A stretch of 64,000 nt of DNA, taken from Pectobacterium polaris. Lineage in GTDB: Bacteria > Pseudomonadota > Gammaproteobacteria > Enterobacterales > Enterobacteriaceae. Below the pieces are notes generated by a model that worked only from the letters and a program-made list of their open reading frames with translations, had not been told where the DNA came from and searched no databases. Of this stretch, positions 28,843 to 39,322 are shown one piece after another; positions within the stretch are counted from its first letter, which is position 1, and each line of letters starts with the position of its first letter. Location of the stretch: assembly GCF_002307355.1 (NCBI RefSeq), contig NZ_CP017481.1, positions 3,286,001 to 3,350,000 of the forward strand, in the 5' to 3' direction. The translations under genes were made by a program, and so were the position numbers.

Positions 28843-29528
28843 GCTGAGCCTGAGGGGGTATCAATATCAAAACGATATCCTTGTCCGCGCACGGTAGTGA
28901 TCACATCCGGGGCTTCTGCCTGCTGAATTTTCTTGCGTAATCGCCCCATCAACACGTCGATGGTATGACTTTCCCGCAGTTCTGCATCGGGATACAACTG
29001 CAACATTAGCGACTCTTTGCTGACGACTTTGCCTTTGTTGCGAATCAATGTCTCGATAATCGTGTATTCAAACGCGGTCAGCTTGATCGGGGTATCGTGG
29101 ATCATCAACTCGCGGCGCGACAAATCGATCTCAAAGGGCGGCAGGCTGATGATTTGCGATGCCAAACCGCTGTTGCGCCGCATCAGTGCCTGCAACCGCG
29201 CCACGACTTCTTCCATATGGAACGGTTTGGTCACGTAGTCGTCTGCCCCTGCTTGCAGCACTGCAACTTTGTCCTGCCAGCCTTCACGGGCGGTCAGCAC
29301 CAGTATCGGGAGCTTGACCTGATGGGCGCGCCAGCGACGAATCATGCTCATGCCATCTTCATCGGGCAACCCGAGGTCGACAATGGCGATGTCCGGCATA
29401 TTCTCATGCAGAAAATAATCTGCTTCTTTGGCATCAGACGCTGCGTCAACCTGATGCCCCATTTCGTTCATCTGAACGGTTAAGTGGTGGCGCAATAATA
29501 CATTATCTTCAACGACCAGAATTCGCAT
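28839..29528 (-). CDS. phoP: Response regulator PhoP
   Basis: The 229-aa OmpR/PhoB-type regulator has a receiver with acidic pocket (VVEDN at 5-9), phospho-acceptor Asp in IVDLGLP (about 51), and switch Thr/Lys in VLTAREG and TKPFH. The C-terminal winged helix ends RGQGYRFDI. In soft-rot bacteria PhoPQ affects virulence enzymes and Mg2+ adaptation. The start follows AGAGGATATAGCG. It is autoregulated, judging from the PhoP box upstream. Confidence 0.97.
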   Translation of the reverse strand: MRILVVEDNVLLRHHLTVQMNEMGHQVDAASDAKEADYFLHENMPDIAIVDLGLPDEDGMSMIRRWRAHQVKLPILVLTAREGWQDKVAVLQAGADDYVTKPFHMEEVVARLQALMRRNSGLASQIISLPPFEIDLSRRELMIHDTPIKLTAFEYTIIETLIRNKGKVVSKESLMLQLYPDAELRESHTIDVLMGRLRKKIQQAEAPDVITTVRGQGYRFDIDTPSGSA

Positions 29529-29656
29529 CGCTATATCCTCTGTCGAATAGATAGAATCATATTTATCAAAATACCTTGATGCACTCTATCTTTCACGTAT
29601 GTCGCCCCCGCGTATCAACATTATACGCAGAGAACGTTATTTATTTTATTTGTTAA

Positions 29657-29690
29657 ATTATCCACAGGGAGAATAAACCGGGTATAAACA
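29657..29690 (-). promoter_or_regulatory. PhoP box and PhoP-dependent promoter of phoPQ
   Basis: On the minus strand TGTTTA-TACCC-GGTTTA (29690 down to 29674) is an exact match to the (T/G)GTTTA-N5-(T/G)GTTTA consensus. An 11-bp gap separates it from a GATAAT -10 element (29662-29657). That spacing is typical of class II PhoP promoters, where PhoP replaces a -35. The site lies about 145 nt upstream of the phoP start. Confidence 0.85.
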
Positions 29691-29712
29691 GGCTGGAAAT
29701 GGTTGGTTTTAT

Positions 29713-29741
29713 GGAAAACTGGCGGGCAGGGCGCCCGCCAG
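29713..29741 (-). terminator. Terminator after purB
   Basis: Reading the minus strand, CTGGCGGG and CCCGCCAG flank a short loop and are followed by TTTT. It lies 30 nt beyond the purB stop and just upstream of the phoP promoter, so it insulates the two. Confidence 0.75.
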
Positions 29742-29770
29742 AGAGAGATTGCGATCAGGTTTGAGAACGG

Positions 29771-31165
<1,395 letters not shown>

Positions 31166-31269
31166 TCAATAACGATTAATTTTGATAAGGACAAGTAATT
31201 TTAACAATAATCAATTTCGTGACGCTGGCGTTAATCACACCAGCGTCGCTCATAACGGCAAGAATACCA

Positions 31270-31908
31270 TCAATCGGCTGGGCAACGCGCCAATATCTGT
31301 TTTGCTTCTTTAACCAGCTTGCCGCGTGAGAACATCAGCTGTAGGCGTCCGCCGCCAATTTGCTGCCAGAGCACAGCAGAGCGGATTCCGGCCAGCAGTG
31401 CAGCGCGTACTTTAGCCTGCACTTGGCTGTTTTTCAGCACTTCCGGTGAACCGGTAACCTGAATTCGTGGCCCCAGGGTACTGATGACATCCACGTAAAT
31501 GGCAGCCAACGCGCTCACAATCGTTTCGGAGAGCAACTCGAAATGCTCCAGTTGGCGCTCCAACTGCCCGATGCGTTTGCCCAATTCGTCAAGCGCGGCA
31601 GACTTGGCATTCAGCTTGCGCTCTAACGCAATCAGGCTGAAAGCGTAGCGCGATAATTCTGCACCTGCGCCTTTATTGCTGCTGGTATTCAGAATCCCTA
31701 ACAGCGTTTCCAGCCCAACTTTCAGGTTTTGCTCGTCATTACCGTAAACGGCCAGCGTGGACGCCGGATTGAGATTCAAAACGCTGTTCAGCGCGGTATG
31801 TAGCACATCGTTATTACAGCTACCCGTATGGGCCAACTGCTGGACTACATACGCCGATTGGCAAATGCCCGCTAACGCCAGCGTAATTTCATAATAATTC
31901 TTAGCCAC
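31270..31908 (-). CDS. hflD: High-frequency-lysogenization protein HflD homologue
   Basis: The 212-aa protein (E. coli 213 aa) is peripherally attached to the inner membrane and in E. coli binds the phage lambda CII protein. The start is GTG at 31908, preceded by AGGAG and giving the conserved [17 protein letters not shown]. Conserved landmarks [17 protein letters not shown] and [18 protein letters not shown] are visible. It starts 2 nt after mnmA, the usual mnmA-hflD-purB order. Confidence 0.95.
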   Translation of the reverse strand: MAKNYYEITLALAGICQSAYVVQQLAHTGSCNNDVLHTALNSVLNLNPASTLAVYGNDEQNLKVGLETLLGILNTSSNKGAGAELSRYAFSLIALERKLNAKSAALDELGKRIGQLERQLEHFELLSETIVSALAAIYVDVISTLGPRIQVTGSPEVLKNSQVQAKVRAALLAGIRSAVLWQQIGGGRLQLMFSRGKLVKEAKQILARCPAD

Positions 31909-31910
31909 GG

Positions 31911-33017
31911 TTACTCCTGTAAGCGTTCTTCGATGATGCCGCCGCCAAGGCAAACGTCGTCCAGATAAAAGACGGCGGATTGGCCTGGAGTCACGGCTGC
32001 GACAGGCTCATCAAAACGCACGGTAATGCGATCGTCGCCCAGTGGCGTGACGGTGCAGGGGATATCCGCCTGACGATAACGGGTTTTCACCGTACAACGT
32101 AATTCAGCGGTGAGCGGCTGACGATCGACCCAGTGTAGCTGCTGTGCGATTAAACCGTACGACATCAGGCGAGGGTGTTCGTGACCCTGCGCGACATACA
32201 GAATATTGTTGGCGACATCTTTATCCACCACGTACCAGGGATCTTCGCCGCCGTCTTTGACGCCGCCAATACCCAGACCTTTGCGTTGCCCCAGCGTGTG
32301 GTACATCAACCCCTGATGCTGTCCCATCGGTTTGTTGTCGTCGACGGACAGAATTGGACCCGGCTGTGCGGGCAGGTAGCGCGCCAGAAAATCGGTGAAT
32401 TTGCGCTCACCGATGAAGCAAATACCGGTAGAGTCTTTTTTCTTCGCGGTTGCCAGTTCCAACTCTTCGGCAATTTTACGTACCTGCGGCTTTTCCAGCT
32501 CACCGACTGGGAACAGGCTCTGTGCGATCTGCTCGTGGCTCAGCGTATAAAGAAAATAGCTCTGGTCTTTGTTGCCGTCCATGCCGCGCAATAAACGGCT
32601 CTTACCGTCAACGTCGTGACGACGAACATAGTGGCCTGTCGCGATATAGTCCGCGCCGAGATCCTCGGCGGCGAATTCCAGGAAGGCTTTGAATTTGATT
32701 TCTTTATTGCACAGGATATCGGGGTTGGGGGTACGGCCCGCTTTGTATTCTTCAAGGAAGAGTTCAAACACGTTGTCCCAATATTCAGCGGCAAAGTTGA
32801 CGGTATGTAATTCGATACCCAGCTTGTCGCAAACGGCCTGCGCATCTGCAAGGTCGGTGGCCGCTGAGCAATATTCCGTGTCGTCGTCCTCTTCCCAGTT
32901 CTTCATGAACAGGCCTTCAACATGATAGCCCTGTTGCTGTAACAGGTAAGCGGAAACGGAGGAATCAACACCGCCGGACATACCGACAATCACTTTTTTC
33001 TGGCTGTTATCTGACAT
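31911..33017 (-). CDS. mnmA: tRNA-specific 2-thiouridylase MnmA
   Basis: The 368-aa enzyme installs the 2-thio group on U34 of Lys, Glu and Gln tRNAs. It has the PP-loop [15 protein letters not shown] (about 13-27), catalytic cysteine in [12 protein letters not shown] (about 97-108) and the second cysteine in [10 protein letters not shown] (about 196-205). Length is identical to E. coli MnmA. It is co-directional and almost contiguous with hflD. Confidence 0.97.
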   Translation of the reverse strand: MSDNSQKKVIVGMSGGVDSSVSAYLLQQQGYHVEGLFMKNWEEDDDTEYCSAATDLADAQAVCDKLGIELHTVNFAAEYWDNVFELFLEEYKAGRTPNPDILCNKEIKFKAFLEFAAEDLGADYIATGHYVRRHDVDGKSRLLRGMDGNKDQSYFLYTLSHEQIAQSLFPVGELEKPQVRKIAEELELATAKKKDSTGICFIGERKFTDFLARYLPAQPGPILSVDDNKPMGQHQGLMYHTLGQRKGLGIGGVKDGGEDPWYVVDKDVANNILYVAQGHEHPRLMSYGLIAQQLHWVDRQPLTAELRCTVKTRYRQADIPCTVTPLGDDRITVRFDEPVAAVTPGQSAVFYLDDVCLGGGIIEERLQE

Positions 33018-33161
33018 GGGAGTCTCACGAACTGAAATTTACTGACGCATTGATGCGAAAAACAAGCGGCATATTTTAGCATGTTGAGCCGAGGGCTGCA
33101 TCGCTATTCCTGCCGCGCAGTGGTCAGGCCATTCACGGCAGGTTTATAAACAGACCTCTGT

Positions 33162-33608
33162 CTAAAAAGGCCAGTTGAACGCACCCAATACGGTTAACGG
33201 ATAGCGTTCTGGCTGCTGATAGCAGCGAATACTTTCGGCCACCAGCGGTGAACGAAGCTGGCGAGAATGCAGAATTTCCTCGGCGGTCAGCCAGCGGCAG
33301 CATTCGATATCGCTGTCGTGCGGCTGGGTGTCGACCCGCGTAGGCAGATCGAGCGCGAAGCAAAAGCGTAAAAACGGCGTGTTGTCAGGTGCGATCCATT
33401 GGTGCAGACGCAAGAAACTCTGCGGTGTAGCCTGAATGCCCGTTTCTTCCCACAGCTCACGGCTTGCAGCCTGAATCAGCGTCTCATCGGCTTCCAGATG
33501 ACCCGCGGGCTGGTTCCACAATAATTTATCGTTAATTAACTCTTCGACGACCAGAAAATGGTTTTCGGCCTGTACCACACAGGCGACTGTCACATGGGGT
33601 TTAAACAT
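33162..33608 (-). CDS. nudJ: Phosphatase NudJ (Nudix hydrolase)
   Basis: The 148-aa Nudix enzyme in E. coli hydrolyses HMP-pyrophosphate and nucleoside di- and triphosphates. The Nudix box GHLEADE...RELWEETGI (about 36-58) is intact, including the metal-binding REXXEE core. The start follows AAGGAGATAATGG and overlaps the end of rluE by 8 nt. Confidence 0.94.
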   Translation of the reverse strand: MFKPHVTVACVVQAENHFLVVEELINDKLLWNQPAGHLEADETLIQAASRELWEETGIQATPQSFLRLHQWIAPDNTPFLRFCFALDLPTRVDTQPHDSDIECCRWLTAEEILHSRQLRSPLVAESIRCYQQPERYPLTVLGAFNWPF

Positions 33609-34230
33609 CCATTATCTCCTTCCATTCTCCGGGTAACAGGTTTTCTACGGTCTGATTGGCCATGCCGTATCGAATCAGACGTAATGTAGGATACCCGATA
33701 TTTGCCGTCATACGACGAACTTGCCGATTACGGCCTTCATGCAGCGTGATTTTTAACCAGCAGTCGGGAATGCTTTTACGCTCGCGTATGGGGGGATTGC
33801 GCGGCCACAGCCAGTTGGGTTCCGGTACGATTTCCGCGCCGGCGGGCAGCGTTTTGCCGTCATTCAGCTCCAGACCGGTACGAAAGCGTGTCAATGCGGC
33901 ATCGTCAGGAATACCTTCGACCTGAACATAGTAAATTTTGGCCGTTTTTTGCGTCGGTTGTGTCAGTCGAGCCTGAAGTTTGCCGTCATTGGTGAGAATC
34001 ATCAGACCTTCGCTGTCGCGATCCAGACGCCCAGCGGCATAAACACCACTAATCGGAATATAATCTTTTAGCGTGCGACGTCCGGCTTCATCAGTGAACT
34101 GTGGCAACACATCGAAAGGTTTATTGAACAAAACGATGAGGCGCGGCGCGTTGTCAGGCTGCTTTTTTCTTGCCGGCTGTGAGCTGAATCGTTTAACTTT
34201 GTGATTTTTAACAGGGAATTTATTCATCAT
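33601..34230 (-). CDS. rluE: 23S rRNA pseudouridine(2457) synthase
   Basis: The enzyme isomerises U2457 in 23S rRNA. The RsuA-family catalytic motif [19 protein letters not shown] (about 61-79, Asp in RLD) and [11 protein letters not shown] are present, as is the [11 protein letters not shown] motif (about 171-181). I chose ATG 34230 (209 aa). A TATAAT at 34256-34261 on this strand would start transcription near there, leaving out a longer in-frame start at 34266. The N-terminus is basic and variable in the family, so the exact start is uncertain. Confidence 0.92.
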   Translation of the reverse strand: MMNKFPVKNHKVKRFSSQPARKKQPDNAPRLIVLFNKPFDVLPQFTDEAGRRTLKDYIPISGVYAAGRLDRDSEGLMILTNDGKLQARLTQPTQKTAKIYYVQVEGIPDDAALTRFRTGLELNDGKTLPAGAEIVPEPNWLWPRNPPIRERKSIPDCWLKITLHEGRNRQVRRMTANIGYPTLRLIRYGMANQTVENLLPGEWKEIMDV

Positions 34231-34357
34231 CTTTATAGTCGCGGATAACAAAAGCATTATACTCAAATGGTTTGCGATTGGCGCGGGCTAAATATTCAAG
34301 TAGTATTGACACGCATCTTACAAGTCATTAACAAAATTGCGCTCGAAGGAGAGGTTA

Positions 34358-35611
34358 ATGGAAAGCAAAGTAGTTGTACCGACAGAAGGTCAGAAAATCA
34401 CGGTTGATGCTCAAGGTAAACTGGTTGTTCCAAACAATCCGGTCATTCCTTTTATCGAAGGTGACGGCATTGGTATCGATGTAACGCCAGCCATGATCAA
34501 CGTCGTTGACGCCGCCGTGAAGAAAGCCTATCAAGGCAAGCGCGCGATTTCCTGGATGGAGATCTATACGGGTGAAAAATCCACGCAGGTCTACGGTAAA
34601 GATGTCTGGTTGCCGGAAGAAACACTGGATTTGATCCGTGAGTATCGTGTGGCGATTAAGGGCCCGCTGACAACGCCAGTCGGCGGTGGTATTCGTTCTC
34701 TGAACGTTGCACTGCGCCAACAGTTGGATCTGTATGTTTGCCTGCGTCCGGTACGCTACTACGAAGGTACACCTAGCCCGGTTAAACAGCCTGAGCTGAC
34801 CGACATGGTGATCTTCCGCGAAAACGCCGAAGACATCTATGCAGGTATCGAGTGGAAAGCGGGTTCTGCGGAAGCAGACAAAGTGATCAAATTCCTGCGT
34901 GAAGAAATGGGCGTTAGCAAAATCCGTTTCCCTGAGCAGTGCGGTATCGGCGTGAAGCCGTGTTCCGAAGAAGGTACCAAACGTCTGGTTCGCGCGGCTA
35001 TCGAATACGCGATCACCAACGACCGTGATTCCCTCACGCTGGTACACAAAGGCAACATCATGAAATTCACCGAAGGCGCGTTCAAAGACTGGGGCTACCA
35101 GTTGGCGCGTGAAGAATTCGACGGTGAGCTGATCGATGGCGGCCCGTGGGTGAAAATCAAGAACCCGAACACCGGCAAAGAGATCGTGGTAAAAGACGTG
35201 ATCGCCGATGCATTCCTGCAACAAATCCTGCTGCGTCCTGCTGAATACGATGTGATCGCCTGTATGAACCTGAACGGTGACTACATTTCCGATGCATTGG
35301 CAGCACAGGTTGGCGGTATCGGTATTGCTCCGGGCGCGAACATCGGTGACGAATGTGCACTGTTTGAAGCCACGCACGGTACAGCACCGAAATATGCGGG
35401 TCAGGACAAAGTGAACCCAGGTTCCGTGATTCTGTCTGCTGAAATGATGCTGCGTCACCTGCAATGGTTCGAAGCGGCTGACCTGATTGTTAAGGGCGTT
35501 GAAGGCGCGATCAAGAACAAGACCGTGACTTACGATTTCGAACGCCTGATGGAAGGCGCTAAACTACGGAAATGTAGTGAGTTTGCGCAGGACATCATCG
35601 ATAACATGTAA
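34358..35611 (+). CDS. icd: Isocitrate dehydrogenase [NADP+]
   Basis: The 417-aa TCA-cycle enzyme oxidises isocitrate to 2-oxoglutarate. It has substrate-binding RSLNVALRQ (phosphorylatable Ser), [13 protein letters not shown], and [27 protein letters not shown] (nucleotide and metal region). Start ATG 34358 follows GGAGAGGTTA and gives the E. coli-like MESKVVVP. The last 17 or so codons (CTA CGG AAA TGT AGT...) use rarer codons than the rest of the gene. In E. coli the icd 3' end is the integration site of e14 and phage 21, and mobile DNA begins just downstream here. Confidence 0.97.
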   Translation: MESKVVVPTEGQKITVDAQGKLVVPNNPVIPFIEGDGIGIDVTPAMINVVDAAVKKAYQGKRAISWMEIYTGEKSTQVYGKDVWLPEETLDLIREYRVAIKGPLTTPVGGGIRSLNVALRQQLDLYVCLRPVRYYEGTPSPVKQPELTDMVIFRENAEDIYAGIEWKAGSAEADKVIKFLREEMGVSKIRFPEQCGIGVKPCSEEGTKRLVRAAIEYAITNDRDSLTLVHKGNIMKFTEGAFKDWGYQLAREEFDGELIDGGPWVKIKNPNTGKEIVVKDVIADAFLQQILLRPAEYDVIACMNLNGDYISDALAAQVGGIGIAPGANIGDECALFEATHGTAPKYAGQDKVNPGSVILSAEMMLRHLQWFEAADLIVKGVEGAIKNKTVTYDFERLMEGAKLRKCSEFAQDIIDNM

Positions 35612-35637
35612 TCCAGTGTTAAGCATGGGTTAACAAT

Positions 35638-35666
35638 AGGGGCCTCAATTGGCCCCTTATTTTTTG
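35638..35666 (+). terminator. Rho-independent terminator after icd
   Basis: The stem AGGGGCC / GGCCCCT with loop TCAATT is followed by TATTTTTT, 27 nt after the icd stop. Confidence 0.85.
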
Positions 35667-35683
35667 TGCTTGTGCCCAGAAAA

Positions 35684-36384
35684 CCCCCAGCTAGGCTGGG
35701 GTTCAGTAAAGTTTTCAGCTTTGAGCCAGTTATAAAAACCCCTTTTGATTTGTTAAAACAGTTTGCGGTCTGGCAACTGCAAACGTTCAACAAGAAATCA
35801 AAAGGGGGGCCCAATGAGGGACGAAAAGAGCTTAGCGCACACCCGGTGGAACTGTAAATATCACATAGTTTTGCGCCGAAGTATCGAAGGCAGGTGTTCT
35901 ACGGGGAAAAGCGCAGAGCGATTGGCAGCATTTTAAGAAAGCTGTGCGAATGGAAAAACGTGAATATTCTGGAAGCGGAATGCTGTGTGGATCACATCTA
36001 CATGCTTCTGGAAATCCCGCCGAAGATGAGTGTCTCGGGATTTATGGGATACCTGAAGGGAAAGAGTAGCCTGATGCTTTATGAGCAGTTTGGCGATTTG
36101 AAGTTCAAATACCGTAACAGGGAGTTTTGGTGTCGAGGGTATTATGTTGATACGGTGGGGAAAAACACGGTCAAGATACAAGAATACATAAAGCACCAAC
36201 TGGATGAGGATAAAATGGGAGAGCAACTGTCGATCCCGTATCCAGGTAGCCCGTTTACGGGCCGTAAGTAATCCATAGATGCAAATGTCAGATCGCGATG
36301 CGCGTGTTAGGGCGCGGCTGGTAACAGAGCCTTATAGGCGCATATGAAAAACTATCCTCCGGCTATGCCAGAGGATAGTTTTTC
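35684..36384 (+). mobile_element. IS200/IS605-type element, copy 1 (defective)
   Basis: This is a single-ORF element of about 700 bp without long inverted repeats. The left end carries a subterminal hairpin (CCCCAGCTAGGCTGGGG) and the right end a hairpin around CCTCCGGC TAT GCCAGAGG. It is nearly identical over its length to the copy at 40.56-41.27 kb and in the same orientation. Exact ends are approximate. Confidence 0.85.
35814..36271 (+). pseudogene. tnpA: IS200 TnpA transposase, frameshifted and active-site mutated
   Basis: Compared with copy 2, this tnpA has lost one T in the run at 35869-35872 (four instead of five), breaking the frame after about 19 codons. The HUH motif, DHIHMLL in copy 2, reads DHIYMLL here because of a C-to-T change (codon at 35999-36001). 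Either lesion alone should abolish Y1 transposase activity. The rest is intact, so decay is recent. Confidence 0.88.
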
Positions 36385-36495
36385 AAGTGGCGGCGGGATT
36401 CGGTGCTCGCTGTTTAAATTAACAGATAACTATTAGCAACATAACGCTGGTATTATTTGCACTCTATTATGGATGGGTGTAACACTGGAGTGTGT

Positions 36496-36861
36496 ATGAA
36501 ATCGGTTTTATCGTTTGTTATTGCTATTTTATTTTCCTTTTCCGCTTATGCTTCCGATTTGGATAAAGACCAAGGATTGTCTGATTTAATTTGGTCAAAA
36601 ACATCAAACAAAGAAGCGATACAATTAATCAACAAGAACCCTGAGTTAATCAATTCAAGGACTGGCGCTGGGTTCACTCCGTTGCATTTAGCTGGGATGA
36701 TTGGCAATAAAGAGATTGCCACGTTTCTTCTGAAAAAAGGGGCGGATGTTAATGCTGTTGATAGTGACGGCTACAGCCCCCTGACGAGAACTGTAGCTAA
36801 TGGCCATCAGGATATAGCGGACATCTTGATAAAAAATGGCGGCAAGGAGTTAAGGCCTTAA
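36496..36861 (+). CDS. Exported ankyrin-repeat protein
   Basis: The 121-aa protein has a signal peptide (about 1-20, ending SAYAS) and two clear ankyrin repeats (GFTPLHLAGMIGNKEIATFLLKKGADVN and the following DGYSPLTRTVANGHQDIADILIKNGG), preceded by a degenerate one. The start follows GGAG. It is probably a periplasmic protein-interaction module; its partner is unknown. It stands directly upstream of a truncated secreted nuclease gene, so a protective role could be imagined, but there is no direct evidence. Flanked by IS200 copy 1. Confidence 0.75.
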   Translation: MKSVLSFVIAILFSFSAYASDLDKDQGLSDLIWSKTSNKEAIQLINKNPELINSRTGAGFTPLHLAGMIGNKEIATFLLKKGADVNAVDSDGYSPLTRTVANGHQDIADILIKNGGKELRP

Positions 36862-37027
36862 CGTCGCAAATAAACATTATTTCTAGGCTTGCTTCTGCGG
36901 GCCTTTTCTTTATCAGGAAAAAAAACAGAATGTAATTCTGTTTAGTAAAATTTATCTATCCCTTTGATTACACTTTACGTGTCCGAGTGACATATAAACC
37001 GTGCAGACATTCAAAAGAGGGATACAC

Positions 37028-37441
37028 ATGAAACTGAACTTCATCAAGTTACTGCCCGTGCTGTTGTTGGGCGCTTGCTCAATGTACCAACCTCAAGAGA
37101 CAGCCGAACAACAACCTTCGCAGCAAACTGAAATTGCCGCTCCCTTACCAGCTCATCAGGCTGCTGTTGCAGCAGTCGCTGCCGTGTCGAAAGATAATTG
37201 TCTCGTAGGTTGCCCGGTAGGCGGTAGTTCTCAGACGTTGATTCGTGATGCATATACGCTGAACAATAACAGTTCGACCCGGTTTGCGAATTGGGTAGCG
37301 TACAAAATGACTTCATCAAGTCAAGCAAGCGGTCGTTCGCGCACATGGCGTCAAGACCCAGATCTATCAGCGTCAGATACGCTGGCCCCAGCAGCATACA
37401 CCGGAGCAAATGCTGCGTTAGCTGTTGACCGTGGACACTAG
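37028..37441 (+). pseudogene. nucA: Truncated Serratia-type DNA/RNA non-specific endonuclease (NucA-like lipoprotein)
   Basis: The frame encodes a lipoprotein signal (LLLGAC, about residues 10-15), a linker, then the start of the nuclease domain: DNCLVGCPVGGSS, AYTLNNNSSTRFANWVAYK, DTLAPAAYTGANAAL and the catalytic DRGH. The stop (TAG, 37439-37441) falls where the family has Q of DRGHQAPL. The next codons still read A-P-L and then diverge to a TAA. About the last 55% of the domain, including the metal-binding Asn region, is gone. It is therefore a dead remnant with a good ribosome site (AGAGGG). Confidence 0.82.
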
Positions 37442-37575
37442 GCTCCACTGGTTGGGCTCGGTTGCTAATACAACCAGTAGCAACTAATCAATAAATCACA
37501 TAGCCCGCTGTAAGTAAGCGGCGGGCTTTCTTTTCCCCTCGTTCAGAGAGGATGCACAGCAATAGAGGGGGCTAA

Positions 37576-37971
37576 ATGTCCGAACCTTTTACCAGTACCG
37601 GCGCTGCTGGTTCTGCGCTGGCGGGTGCCAGTTTATACGGGATTCTGACCGGAACAGATTATGGGGTGGTATTCGGCGCGTTTGCCGGAGCCGTATTTTA
37701 CGTTGTAACCGCTGCCGAGTTGACGGCATTCAGGCGTATCGCATATTTCGTCGTTTCATATATCGCGGGCGTTCTGTGTGCTGGGCTGGTGGGCTCTAAG
37801 CTCTCCGCGCTGACTGGCTACAGTGATAAGCCTCTTGATGCTCTCGGTGCAGTAATCGTTTCGGCGTTAGCTATCAAAATCCTTACCTGGTTCAACAATC
37901 AGGATATGGACAGCGTATTGAGTACGCTATCCCGATTTAGGGGAGGTGGTGGAAATGGCAACTCTCGTTAA
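37576..37971 (+). CDS. Putative phage holin
   Basis: The 131-aa protein has three to four hydrophobic segments (about 11-33, 35-50, 56-80, 90-108), a glycine-rich N-terminus and a basic glycine-rich tail (RFRGGGGNGNSR), as in holins that permeabilise the inner membrane. It is first in a four-gene lysis cassette. The next gene overlaps it by 17 nt. Holin assignment rests on size, topology and position. Confidence 0.7.
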   Translation: MSEPFTSTGAAGSALAGASLYGILTGTDYGVVFGAFAGAVFYVVTAAELTAFRRIAYFVVSYIAGVLCAGLVGSKLSALTGYSDKPLDALGAVIVSALAIKILTWFNNQDMDSVLSTLSRFRGGGGNGNSR

Positions 37972-38218
37972 CGTCATTATCTGCGCGGTGATAGTCGTCT
38001 TGCTGATGTTCTATCGAAAGAACGGAGCGAGACACCGCCCATTAATTTCATGGCTGGCCTACCTGCTGGTTCTGGTTTATGCAAGCGTTCCGTTTCGCTA
38101 CCTGTTCGGCTATTACGATGCAGGTTGGCTGGTGGTGATTACGAATATGTTTATCTGTGCGGCTATTCTGCGTGCTCGCGGTAATGTCGCCCGGCTTATC
38201 GATGTGCTGAGGTTCTGA
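37955..38218 (+). CDS. Small three-helix membrane protein of the lysis cassette (holin/antiholin-like)
   Basis: The 87-aa protein has three hydrophobic segments (about 2-20, 31-46, 54-72) and a basic C-terminus, resembling phage holin families with three helices. ATG 37955 follows GGGGAGGTGG and is preferred over two upstream GTGs inside that ribosome site. It overlaps the preceding holin gene and its stop overlaps the endolysin ATG by 1 nt, indicating tight coupling. It could be a second holin or an antiholin. Confidence 0.7.
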   Translation: MATLVNVIICAVIVVLLMFYRKNGARHRPLISWLAYLLVLVYASVPFRYLFGYYDAGWLVVITNMFICAAILRARGNVARLIDVLRF

Positions 38219-38760
38219 TGACGAAAGATGAAATCTTTAACGCGATCCTGAATCGTGAGGGTGGTTACGTTAATCATCCTGCTGATCGTGGCGGCCCGAC
38301 AAACTGGGGGGTTACTGAGAAAGTGGCGCGGGCTCATGGCTATAACGGTGATATGCGCAATATGACTCGTCAGCAGGCATTAGCCATCTACGAGGCTGAT
38401 TACTGGTATGGGCCACGGTTCGATCAGGTTGCAGCTGTATCACCAACTATCGCTGCCGAATTGTGTGATACGGGAATCAATATGGGACCGTCCGTGCCAT
38501 CCAAATGGTTCCAGCGCTGGTTGACTGCGATGAATAACGGTGGCCGCTTATATCCAGATCTGATCGCAGACGGAAATATAGGCCCACGTACTATTACTGC
38601 GCTACGTCAGTATTTAGCGGCAAGGGGCGCAGAGGCTGAGCGTGTTTTACTCCGAGCACTAAATTGCAGTCAGGGGGCTCGTTATCTTGAGCTGGCAGAA
38701 TCGCGACCTGCGAATGAGGCGTTCCTGTATGGATGGGTACGTGAGCGCGTTCAGTTATGA
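38218..38760 (+). CDS. Phage endolysin, glycoside hydrolase family 108 (N-acetylmuramidase)
   Basis: The 180-aa murein hydrolase has the GH108 catalytic motif NREGGYVNHPADRGGPTNWG (about 12-31, with the E-G-G-Y glutamate) and a C-terminal peptidoglycan-binding type-3 domain (about 90-175, with ADGNIGPRT). There is no signal peptide, so export depends on the holins. It shares TGATG with the upstream gene and ATGA with the downstream Rz gene. Confidence 0.93.
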   Translation: MTKDEIFNAILNREGGYVNHPADRGGPTNWGVTEKVARAHGYNGDMRNMTRQQALAIYEADYWYGPRFDQVAAVSPTIAAELCDTGINMGPSVPSKWFQRWLTAMNNGGRLYPDLIADGNIGPRTITALRQYLAARGAEAERVLLRALNCSQGARYLELAESRPANEAFLYGWVRERVQL

Positions 38761-39206
38761 GCATTATACCTAACTGGAAAATAGCAGCTGTTTCGCTGGT
38801 GGCCGGAATAGCGCTCGGTTGGTACGTGCAGGGGTTGCGGTGGGATGCAGATGCTGCAGAGTTGGGCCGTCAGCAGTCTGACAATATTAGCACGGGGCAG
38901 CAGGCCATCATTGCAGGGTAGGAGCTGGAATTTCAGCGCTTCAATGAGATTGCCCGCCAAGCTAATCAGCACGGCATAAATATTAAAGTGAATTCAGATG
39001 AAACGCAGATCGTTTACAGGACAATTATCAAACGTGACCCGGTTGGTCGTCAGTGCGTTAGCGATGATGTTGCTGATCGGTTGCTCGACTACACGTACCG
39101 TTTACGTGCCAGCACAATGCGTACCGTTACCGGCGGAACTGACTCAGCCGACATTGGTTCCACTACCACCGGTTGCAGACTGACATATGCGCAGGTTGTT
39201 TATTGA
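38757..39206 (+). pseudogene. Rz-like inner-membrane spanin, interrupted by an amber codon
   Basis: From ATG 38757 (4-nt overlap with the endolysin) the frame encodes one N-terminal membrane helix (about 8-25) and then a periplasmic helical region. Codon 55 is TAG (38919-38921), after which the frame remains open for 95 codons (ELEFQRFNEIARQAN... to 39206). The stop probably arose from CAG or another one-step change. Type and position match an i-spanin (Rz). It would be functional only if the amber codon were suppressed. Confidence 0.75.
38998..39183 (+). CDS. Rz1-like outer-membrane lipoprotein spanin, nested in Rz
   Basis: The 61-aa frame lies entirely within the Rz 3' half in a different frame, the classic Rz/Rz1 nesting. 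It has a basic N-terminus, a hydrophobic stretch and a lipobox (LLIGCSTT, Cys about 29), then a Pro-rich mature part (VPAQCVPLPAELTQPTLVPLPP). It is intact even though the enclosing Rz frame is broken. The o-spanin normally pairs with Rz to fuse membranes at the last step of lysis. Confidence 0.75.
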   Translation: MKRRSFTGQLSNVTRLVVSALAMMLLIGCSTTRTVYVPAQCVPLPAELTQPTLVPLPPVAD

Positions 39207-39322
39207 ACTGATCCGCTATTGACGGCGCTTGATCAAGCTAACAATCAACTTTCTGGCATACGTAGAGCGGAATCTATTTATTCCTCGCAATAGTGAGGAT
39301 CTTTATATCAAGAGGAAGTGAG

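Noticed and set aside
34355..35464. 369-codon frame antisense to icd
   Set aside because: It mirrors the codon structure of icd and is rich in His/Val/Asp from antisense reading. No ribosome site or family.
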